Below are positions 1-5,718 of a DNA stretch of 5,888 nucleotides, one piece after another. Positions within the stretch are counted from its first letter, which is position 1, and every line of letters begins with the position of its first letter. Both the position numbers and the translations under genes were made by a program. The notes below the pieces were generated by a model. That model made no database searches. It worked only from the letters and a program-made list of their open reading frames with translations, and was not told where the DNA came from. Source of the stretch: Opitutia bacterium (GTDB lineage: Bacteria; Verrucomicrobiota; Verrucomicrobiia; Opitutales; Opitutaceae); contig JANXWT010000390.1 of the NCBI GenBank assembly GCA_025351035.1, positions 1-5,888 of the forward strand, in the 5' to 3' direction.

Positions 1-80
1 ACCGGCTCGATGCCCTTTAAGGCTTCGAGCCCGACTTGGGCTTTGAACTGGGCACTATGCAAACGACGTTTCTTCGACAT
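1..80 (-). CDS. IS3-family transposase OrfA, N-terminal fragment
   Basis: The 26 visible residues begin MSKKRRLHSAQFKAQVGLEA and continue LKGIEP before the window edge. This basic start, with an S-A-x-F-K-x-x-V-x-L-E-A-L-K-G pattern, is typical of the helix-turn-helix orfA product of IS3-family elements (HTH_Tnp_1 type), which binds the element's terminal repeats. In this family orfA is usually followed by an orfB integrase joined by programmed frameshifting; any orfB would lie to the left of the window. No clear Shine-Dalgarno precedes the ATG at 78-80. The gene runs in the same direction as the oxidase cluster, with an IS terminus between them at 116-140. Whether the element is intact cannot be judged from this fragment. 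Confidence 0.85.
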   Translation of the reverse strand, partial: MSKKRRLHSAQFKAQVGLEALKGIEP

Positions 81-115
81 GGGACTGGGTTGGTTTTAGA
101 TTTAACCATCCCCCC

Positions 116-140
116 TGTCCAGTTTTCGGGGTCCACCTCA
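116..140 (-). repeat. Terminal inverted repeat (left end) of the IS3-family element
   Basis: Read inward on the minus strand from 140, the sequence begins TGAGGTGGACCCCGAAAACT and continues GGACA to 116. It starts with TG and has the GGACCCC...AAACTGGACA form common at IS3-family ends. It lies about 35 bases ahead of the orfA start, where a left end is expected. The matching right end is outside the window, so the exact terminus is not proven: a related TGAACTGGACA sequence at 150-160 is an alternative outer boundary. Confidence 0.7.
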
Positions 141-266
141 CTATTTCTTTGTCCAGTTCAGGCATGCCACTAATAGGCCATTTATCGGCACAAAACGCAT
201 AGGCTTAAATAAGCCCCAATTCAGGTAGCGTCCTAGTGCATTATAGCCGGGAAGGGGGCCATAGCG
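141..266. other. Gene-free junction between the IS end and the cluster
   Basis: No coding region is visible here. The stretch is clearly more AT-rich than the genes to its right. It contains a second IS-end-like sequence at 143-160, a small inverted repeat at 202-215 (GGCTTA, AA, TAAGCC) that has no T-tract and is too short to call a terminator, and a lone minus-strand TATAAT at 240-245 without a recognisable -35 box. No convincing rho-independent terminator follows the last gene of the cluster, so transcripts may end by another mechanism or run on towards the IS. Confidence 0.6.
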
Positions 267-2303
267 CTACTTCTCCACCGCGAAACCCGCAGTCGGGTCG
301 TAGGTGAGGACGGTGGCGCGGCGCGGTTGGAAATCGAGTTGCTGCTGCCAGGTGAGCTTGGGCTCGGCGGCGTCGGGCGACGTGAAGATGGCCACGCGCA
401 CGTCGTGCGGGCCGGGTTGGAGGACGCGGCGAATCTCGCCGATGCAGGCGCCATCGTTCGAGAGACCGAGGGGTTGCACGGTGTGCTCGGACAAGACGGC
501 GTCGATGGTCAACTGGAGACGGATCGCTGAGCGGGTGCGGCGACCGGCGGTGGCGCTGCGCATGTGGATGGGCTTGGCGGCTTCGGCCTTGGCGTCGACC
601 GCAGACGACGCGACCCAGTCGCCCCAAAGCGTGAACGAGAGCACGAACTCGGGCGTCGCCGGCGCGGGATTGCGGAACGGCGCGTGGCTGCCGGCGAGTG
701 TCAGCGCGGACAAGACCACGACGAGCGCGAGACTCACGGTGATCGTGCGCCACAGCGGGCGTGCCGGAGCGGGCGGAACTGGTCGTGATGCGACAAAAGC
801 CGCGGCCGCTGCGCGCGTGCGGTCGGGGCGGGCGGAGTCGTGCGCAAGATAAAGCACCTTGGCCGGATCGGCGCGGTGGGGATTGAACGCCGGTTTGCGC
901 GTGCCGGCCATGCGCGCGAGGAACCAGCGCGCGGCGTCGCGTCCGGGCAATTCGCCGTCGCTGCAATCGAGCACGAGCACACCGGCGGCGCCTTTGGCGA
1001 GGATGCGTTCGAGGAGTTTCGGTTGCACCCAACCGACGCTCGGCACGGACACGACATGATAGTCTGGCGGCAGATTGCTCCCGACATTCGCGCCATTTTC
1101 GGAAACGAGCGCGATAAGCGGCACGCGCCCGGCCGCCGCGGCGGCGAGCACGGTGGTTTCGAGGCGCTCGCGTTCGACGAGCGTGTCGATCCACGGCAGC
1201 TCGATGGCGTCGGTGTCGCACGAGCCCGAGCACACGCCGCAACCGACGCAACGCGCGGGATCGACTTGCGATTGCAACTCGGATTTCCGGCCGTCGGTCC
1301 GCGCGACCATCGTGATGGCGTCGAACGGACAATCCTGCGAACACTGCGTGCAACCGTGGCAGCGATCCAGCGTGACGGTGGCTTGAAACGACGCGCGCGG
1401 GCGCGGACGGCGCAGCCACCACGGCAGACCGCCGACGGCGAGACCGATGGCGAAGACCGTCGCCCAGAGTCCACCGCCGCTGAACCGGCCGGCGAACGAG
1501 AGCGGCCACAGATACCACCAGTCGAGCGTGAAACGGTCGGGCGTGACGGCCATCTGCGCGGGCGCGGCGTTGGTCGCGGGCACGAGTAGCGAGACGACCG
1601 CGACAGCGGCGAACGTCCAGACGAACAGCGCGCGCGACGGGAAGATTTTCGAGCGGCTCAGCCGCATGAGATGCACGGCGAGGCCGGCGGCGATGGAGAG
1701 CGGGAGCAACAGGTGCAGGAAGAACACGACGAAGAACAGCAGCGAAGGCACCGTGCGGTCGCTCACGAACAGGCGCGCCATCGTGCCCGCGAAGATGTGC
1801 AGTGCGTCGGCGGCCTTGATGCTGTTGAGCGCCACGAGTTGGCCGCGTTCGTCCCACGCGAGCCAATAGCCGATCCAACCGATGAACCAGAGTAGACCGA
1901 GCAGCGCGAGGCCGGAGACCCAGGCGAGCCAGCGCGCCTCGGTGATTTTGCGCGCGAAGAAAACCCGCGCGGTGTGCAGGAGCACGAAGAGCATGCACGC
2001 ATCGGAGCTGTAGCGGTGCAGCGTGCGCACCCAGCCGCCGAGCGACCAGCGGCCCAGCTCCGCGAGCGAAGAGTAGGCCTTGAACACGCTCGGCGAATAC
2101 CAGAGCAGCATCGCGACGCCCGAGGCGGTGGCGATGACGAGGAGCACGTTGGCGATGGCGCCGGTTTGCAGCAGGGGGTTCGCCTCGGCCGGAATGTGGT
2201 GAAGCAACCACGCGTCGGCGCGCGCGGCCATGCGGTCGAACGGCGCGAGAATTTTTTCGCCGCGCACGGCGGGCGGCGGTGCGACTGGAACGGGAGAGGC
2301 CAT
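267..2303 (-). CDS. Cytochrome b / 2[4Fe-4S] ferredoxin / degenerate MvhD-like fusion membrane protein
   Basis: This 678-residue redox fusion has five modules. Residues about 30-215 form an N-terminal cytochrome b (four-helix, bc1/b6 type) with two heme-ligand pairs, H96/H110 and H197/H211, each 14 apart. Two more helices follow (about 223-242 and 274-295). Residues 315-325 (CHGCTQCSQDC followed by P) and 352-362 (CVGCGVCSGSC) are complete CX2CX2CX3C motifs for two [4Fe-4S] clusters. Residues about 393-470 resemble the MvhD/FrhD hydrogenase iron-sulfur subunit but keep only C447 of its usual cysteines. A helix at about 519-538 leads to an unrecognised 140-residue C-terminal domain. Arginine-rich flanks (after H211, and WWLRRPRPR at 295-303) place the iron-sulfur part in the cytoplasm and the C-terminus outside. 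ATG 2303 is chosen because it starts 2 nt after the preceding stop; the open frame extends further upstream only by overlapping the Sco gene. It is probably an electron-transfer partner of the oxidase-like enzyme; its donor and acceptor are unknown. Confidence 0.88.
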   Translation of the reverse strand: MASPVPVAPPPAVRGEKILAPFDRMAARADAWLLHHIPAEANPLLQTGAIANVLLVIATASGVAMLLWYSPSVFKAYSSLAELGRWSLGGWVRTLHRYSSDACMLFVLLHTARVFFARKITEARWLAWVSGLALLGLLWFIGWIGYWLAWDERGQLVALNSIKAADALHIFAGTMARLFVSDRTVPSLLFFVVFFLHLLLPLSIAAGLAVHLMRLSRSKIFPSRALFVWTFAAVAVVSLLVPATNAAPAQMAVTPDRFTLDWWYLWPLSFAGRFSGGGLWATVFAIGLAVGGLPWWLRRPRPRASFQATVTLDRCHGCTQCSQDCPFDAITMVARTDGRKSELQSQVDPARCVGCGVCSGSCDTDAIELPWIDTLVERERLETTVLAAAAAGRVPLIALVSENGANVGSNLPPDYHVVSVPSVGWVQPKLLERILAKGAAGVLVLDCSDGELPGRDAARWFLARMAGTRKPAFNPHRADPAKVLYLAHDSARPDRTRAAAAAFVASRPVPPAPARPLWRTITVSLALVVVLSALTLAGSHAPFRNPAPATPEFVLSFTLWGDWVASSAVDAKAEAAKPIHMRSATAGRRTRSAIRLQLTIDAVLSEHTVQPLGLSNDGACIGEIRRVLQPGPHDVRVAIFTSPDAAEPKLTWQQQLDFQPRRATVLTYDPTAGFAVEK

Positions 2304-2305
2304 GG

Positions 2306-3283
2306 TCAGAGGGCCGCGGGCTGCGCCGCATCGCCGGGTGGCGCCTCGGCGGCGAGTTGTTCGAGCGCGGCGTGCAGCCACGACTCTTGGCGCGGGTTCA
2401 GTCCGAAGCGGTAGGCGATTTCGCCGCGGCGGTCGACGAGCACGAAGAGATTCGCGTGTTCGATCTGGCGCGTGACCTGGTTGCGGATGCGCGCGAACTG
2501 CAGGCGTTCGAGGACGGTGTTCACCAGCGGGACGTCGCCGTTGACGTAGCGGAATTGCGGGTAATCGAAACCGTAGCCCTCGGCGATGGAGCCCATGAGT
2601 TCCGCGGTGTCGTATTCGGGGTTGAGCGAGATCGCGAGCACGGCGACATCGCGGCGCGCGTCGGGCGAGAGACCGGCGAGCGTGCGCTTGACCTGCTGGA
2701 GAATCTGCGGGCACGACGTCGTGCACAGCGCGTAGATGCCGGTGATGAGCACGGGCCGGCCGCGGTAATCGGCGAGCGACACGGGCGCGCCGCGCTGGTC
2801 GACGAGCGTGAAGGCGGGCGTCGTCAGGTGCGTGCGGATGCGTTCGCCGGGGAAGGGGAGAAGTTTTTCCGGTTCGGGTTGGCCGTAAAGCACGAGACCT
2901 GCGCTGACGATGACGGTGAGCAGCACGCCGCCGGTCCATTGCGGCCAGGTGGCGCGCCACGTCGCGGCGTGGCGGAAATCTTTCAGCGCCTGCCGCCAGA
3001 TGACACCGACGATGAGCGCGACCGAGAGCGGTTCGGCGAGCATGACGCCGACCGAGGCCCATTCGAGATAGCCGCTGTGCGGGTCGTAGTTGAAACACCA
3101 GATGCGGAAGTCCTGCACGAAGCGTCCCCAGCCAGTCGCGCCCGGCGGCGTGGCGAGAATCAGGCCGATGAAAACCTCGTAGACCAGCAGCGCGGCGAAC
3201 ACGAAAGCCGGGAAACCCGGCCCGTCGAAAAATCCGACGGACCGGGGCTTGGTGTGCGATGCGGTGTGGTCAGCGGAAGACAT
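2306..3283 (-). CDS. Sco-family copper chaperone fused to a three-helix membrane domain
   Basis: The protein has 325 residues. Residues about 150-310 are a Sco1/SenC/PrrC-like thioredoxin fold. The copper-binding CX3C motif is C187-T-T-S-C191-P, preceded by the strand RPVLITGIYAL, and the copper-ligand histidine is H276 in IEHANLFVLVD. Sco proteins deliver copper to the CuA site of subunit II or act as its thiol reductase, which fits the CuA gene two positions upstream. A usual Sco has one N-terminal helix. Here there are three (about 23-44, 74-96, 117-134), with a loop holding RIWCFNYDPHSGYLEW (60-75) and a basic cytoplasmic loop (97-112); this places the Sco domain outside the membrane. The ATG at 3283 lies 4 nt after the subunit I stop, with a weak GAG upstream. 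The Sco assignment is firm; the role of the extra membrane region is unknown. Confidence 0.92.
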   Translation of the reverse strand: MSSADHTASHTKPRSVGFFDGPGFPAFVFAALLVYEVFIGLILATPPGATGWGRFVQDFRIWCFNYDPHSGYLEWASVGVMLAEPLSVALIVGVIWRQALKDFRHAATWRATWPQWTGGVLLTVIVSAGLVLYGQPEPEKLLPFPGERIRTHLTTPAFTLVDQRGAPVSLADYRGRPVLITGIYALCTTSCPQILQQVKRTLAGLSPDARRDVAVLAISLNPEYDTAELMGSIAEGYGFDYPQFRYVNGDVPLVNTVLERLQFARIRNQVTRQIEHANLFVLVDRRGEIAYRFGLNPRQESWLHAALEQLAAEAPPGDAAQPAAL

Positions 3284-3287
3284 TTTC

Positions 3288-5006
3288 TCAGCGGACGGGC
3301 CAGACGTCGGCGAGGGCTTTCCAGTTGGCGAAGTAGTAGACCGCGAAGCACGCGAGGAAGATGAGCACCATCGCGAACGTGCCCTTGGTGGCGGAGAGAT
3401 CGTGTTCCTCGAGACGAGTGACGGCGACGCCGGCGGGAGCTTTCGCGACGCCCCAGTCGGTCATCGCGCGGCCCTTGGTGGATTTGCCAAAGAACAGCGT
3501 GCCGACGCAGAGCAGCACGAAGAGCAGCAGGCCCACGAAGGCGATGATGCCCCCGACACCGACGAAACCGAGCATGAGGTGGGCGGCCGGGCCGTAGACA
3601 CCTGCGACGTCGATGTCCCAACTACGGCGCGGGACGCCCATCGAGCCGGCGAACGACATGCCGACCGCGAGCATCACGATGCCGATGCCGAAGAGATACG
3701 GCTGGAGCCGCGCGGCTTTGCGCCAGATGAAATCCTTTTCGAAAATCAGCGGGATGACGTAGAACGCGAGCGCCATGAAGGAGAGCGTCGTGCCGCCGAC
3801 GACGGTGACGTGGAAGTGGCCGGGGATGCGGAGCGTGTTGTGCGCGATGATATTGATCTGCTGCGTGCCGAGCGTGACGCCCGTGATGCCGCCGCCGAAC
3901 CCGAAGATCACCAGCGAGAGGAAAAAGCCGGAGAAGCCCGGGTTGCCCCACGGCGCGGAGGTGAGCCAGCCAAAGAGACCGCGGACGTAGCCTTTCTCGC
4001 GCATCGCGACCTCGACCGAGGCCGGGACGGTGAAGCCGTGGATCATCGACGCGAGCACGGCGAGATACATCGCGTAGGAGGTGTTCCAGATTTTCCACGT
4101 CGCGCCGATGCCCGGGTCGACGAGCAGATGGTGCGCGGAGGCGAGGTTGATGAAGAGCACGTAGAGGACGAACGCCGTGCGGCACACGGCCTCGTTGAGC
4201 GGGCGCGCGCCGGTCGTGACCGAGGCGAGGAAATACCAGACGGAGACCATCGCGCAGACGTTGACCTGCTGCGACTGGTGGCCGAGGCCCCACCAGATGA
4301 GGCGATACCACATCGGGTCGGGCTGGGGCGTCCAGCCCATCGAGTAGGTGAAGGTCGGGATCATCACGATCGCGCCGTGCAGGAGCGTGACGACGGCGAT
4401 GATGGCGGCGGCGGTCGCGCCGAACGTCACGAGCGGCACGGAGCCCTCGTAGGTTTTGTCGCGCTTGGCGATGTAGAGCGTCGCGAAGAAATTGAACACG
4501 CCGATGAGCGTGCCGACCGCGACGAGGATGATGCCGAGATAAAACAGCGGATGCGCGAGCAGCGGCAGGTAGGAAGTCATCATGACGTCCGCCTGACCCT
4601 GGAGGATGATGTAGTCCACCATCAGCGCGCCGGTGAGCATCATGCCGAAGGAGACCCACGCGACTTTCTTGGAGAAGAGTTTCGAGTTCAGCGGCGTCGT
4701 GCAGCAGAAGTAGAGAATCGCGACCTCCATGAAGAGGATCCAGAAGATGAGCATGTTCAGGCCGTGCAGCGTGACGATGCGGTAGAACCACTCGGCGTTG
4801 AGCAGATGGACGGTTTGCCAGCGCGTGAGCGCGAGCAGCAGGGCGGCGACGCCGCCGATGAGGAGGAACACGACGGCGGAGACGGCGTTCAGCTTGATGA
4901 ACTGCTGCGCGGTGCGGCACACCGACAGGCCGGTGGTGGCGCAGACGCGGCCGGGGTTGAGGATCTTCTTCGTGCCGTCGACGAGAGTTTGGACAATGGC
5001 GCTCAT
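3288..5006 (-). CDS. Heme-copper oxidase-superfamily subunit I lacking the active-site tyrosine; probable NO-reductase-like enzyme
   Basis: This 572-residue protein has about 13 membrane helices, as in B-family (ba3-type) subunit I. Metal ligands are all present: H81 (TLHGLNM) and H399 for the low-spin heme, H397 (PGHFHV) for the high-spin heme, H243 and H292/H293 (SAHHLL) for CuB, plus H389 in the conserved HNT motif. At H243+4, where A- and B-family oxygen reductases carry the cross-linked tyrosine, the motif reads GHQSQQVNV, giving Q247. In cNOR the equivalent position is a glutamate that binds FeB. No tyrosine sits at the C-family alternative position in helix VII (RPLNEAVCRTAFV). This pattern suggests NO reduction rather than O2 reduction; the specific NOR family and the nature of the active-site metal (Cu or Fe) cannot be settled by eye. 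The ATG at 5006 follows the CuA subunit by 19 nt. A final helix at about 544-561 follows a cytoplasmic-looking linker. Confidence 0.93.
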   Translation of the reverse strand: MSAIVQTLVDGTKKILNPGRVCATTGLSVCRTAQQFIKLNAVSAVVFLLIGGVAALLLALTRWQTVHLLNAEWFYRIVTLHGLNMLIFWILFMEVAILYFCCTTPLNSKLFSKKVAWVSFGMMLTGALMVDYIILQGQADVMMTSYLPLLAHPLFYLGIILVAVGTLIGVFNFFATLYIAKRDKTYEGSVPLVTFGATAAAIIAVVTLLHGAIVMIPTFTYSMGWTPQPDPMWYRLIWWGLGHQSQQVNVCAMVSVWYFLASVTTGARPLNEAVCRTAFVLYVLFINLASAHHLLVDPGIGATWKIWNTSYAMYLAVLASMIHGFTVPASVEVAMREKGYVRGLFGWLTSAPWGNPGFSGFFLSLVIFGFGGGITGVTLGTQQINIIAHNTLRIPGHFHVTVVGGTTLSFMALAFYVIPLIFEKDFIWRKAARLQPYLFGIGIVMLAVGMSFAGSMGVPRRSWDIDVAGVYGPAAHLMLGFVGVGGIIAFVGLLLFVLLCVGTLFFGKSTKGRAMTDWGVAKAPAGVAVTRLEEHDLSATKGTFAMVLIFLACFAVYYFANWKALADVWPVR

Positions 5007-5025
5007 GGATGGATAGTGTGTGGGG

Positions 5026-5553
5026 TTATTCGACGATGATGTGGCCGATCATGTTGGAGTGGCCGATGCCGCAAAATTCGTTGCAGACGATCGTGAAGGA
5101 GCCGGCCGAGGTTGGTGTGAGCGTCAGCACGTGGTCGTAGCCGGGCATGACTTGGAAATTCATGTTGAGCGGCTGGAGCGAGAAACCGTGCTGCAGGTCG
5201 AGCGAGGAGAGGTGCACGCGGTAGGTCTCGCCTTTGCGCAGCTTGAGGATCGGGTTCCACGACCACATGCGCGCGAGGACAAAGGCGTCGCCGCCGGGTG
5301 CGGGCTCGACGATGGGCACGCCGTTGGACTCGCCGACTTTGTTTGCGGCGATGAAGCGGTCGACCCGCGCGGCGAACTCGGTGGGGACGACGGCGTAGGC
5401 TTCGCCGCGGCTGTTCTGTTTCCCGCGGAAATGCCAGTAGGGCATCATCACGGTGAGGACGAGGCACCAGCTCAGGGCGAGGCCGATCCAGATTTTTTCG
5501 TGGCCGGCGGGGGCGCGGAACCAGCCGCGTTCAGGGACAAGGATGCTGCTCAT
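5026..5553 (-). CDS. Heme-copper oxidase subunit II with CuA site, single-helix (B-family-like)
   Basis: This 175-residue protein has one membrane helix (about 20-39) and an extracytoplasmic cupredoxin domain, the short architecture of ba3-type subunit II rather than the two-helix A-family form. The binuclear CuA site is complete: H122 (LQHGFSLQP), then C157-N-E159-F-C161-G-I-G-H165-S-N-M168 near the C-terminus. It should accept electrons from a soluble or membrane donor and pass them to the low-spin heme of subunit I, encoded directly downstream. No cytochrome c domain or CXXCH motif is fused to it, so the donor is a separate protein. It starts at ATG 5553, 12 nt after the small upstream gene; no Shine-Dalgarno is evident. 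The intact CuA site shows that the enzyme is unlike classic cNOR (cytochrome c subunit) and qNOR (no CuA). Confidence 0.95.
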   Translation of the reverse strand: MSSILVPERGWFRAPAGHEKIWIGLALSWCLVLTVMMPYWHFRGKQNSRGEAYAVVPTEFAARVDRFIAANKVGESNGVPIVEPAPGGDAFVLARMWSWNPILKLRKGETYRVHLSSLDLQHGFSLQPLNMNFQVMPGYDHVLTLTPTSAGSFTIVCNEFCGIGHSNMIGHIIVE

Positions 5554-5565
5554 GGTGGTGGAGGC

Positions 5566-5718
5566 TCAGGGCAACAAGGCGGGTTTCAGGAGGGAGAGTT
5601 CGATCCATCCCCAGACGGTGTAGGACAAAAAAGGCACGATGACACCGAGGGCCAGAAGCAGCCACGTGTTGTCCATCAGCCTTTGCAGGGCGGGTTTCTT
5701 TTCAGTTTCGTCATTCAT
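5566..5718 (-). CDS. 50-residue single-helix membrane protein, probable small oxidase-associated subunit
   Basis: The protein has a charged N-terminus (MNDETEKKPALQRLMDN), one helix at about residues 18-38, and a short tail ending KPALLP. I do not recognise a named family. Its place directly ahead of the CuA subunit and its size resemble the small accessory helices of heme-copper oxidases (subunit IIa of ba3, CcoQ of cbb3), so a stabilising or assembly subunit is the best guess. The start at 5718 is preferred because its ATG overlaps the TGA of the upstream gene (ATGA), a classic coupling arrangement. A longer reading from ATG 5769 would overlap that gene by over 50 bases and adds a non-membrane, unconserved-looking leader. 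Confidence 0.7.
   Translation of the reverse strand: MNDETEKKPALQRLMDNTWLLLALGVIVPFLSYTVWGWIELSLLKPALLP

Noticed and set aside
202..215. Inverted repeat GGCTTA-AA-TAAGCC as an operon terminator.
   Set aside because: Only six base pairs with a two-base loop and no following T-tract on the minus strand; too weak and about 50 bases beyond the stop.
240..245. A perfect TATAAT on the minus strand just after the last gene, as a promoter towards the IS.
   Set aside because: At spacings of 16-18 bases upstream there is no -35-like sequence (TAGCGCTA region), so the match is probably chance in an AT-richer stretch.
241..2331. A 696-codon minus-strand frame overlapping the cytochrome b fusion in another register.
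   Set aside because: Its product is dominated by R, A and H with no membrane helices, while the other register carries heme and iron-sulfur motifs and ends and starts cleanly with its neighbours.
2304..3098. A 265-residue N-terminal extension of the cytochrome b fusion by using an upstream start.
   Set aside because: It would lie wholly inside the Sco gene in another frame and translates to an arginine-rich string; ATG 2303, two bases after the Sco stop, is far more plausible.
2279..3364. A 361-codon plus-strand open frame opposite the Sco gene.
   Set aside because: Hydrophilic, low-complexity translation without any recognisable domain; the other strand encodes a clear Sco protein.
3288..5006. 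Classification as an ordinary aa3- or cbb3-type cytochrome c oxidase subunit I.
   Set aside because: The A/B-family helix VI tyrosine is a glutamine and the helix VII region lacks the C-family tyrosine, so a standard oxygen-reductase label is not supported.
3249..5039. A 596-codon plus-strand open frame antisense to subunit I and its neighbours.
   Set aside because: The product is a featureless string rich in D, E, R and H with no motifs, and it lies exactly opposite a protein with all heme-copper ligands. Long antisense frames are common in GC-rich coding DNA.
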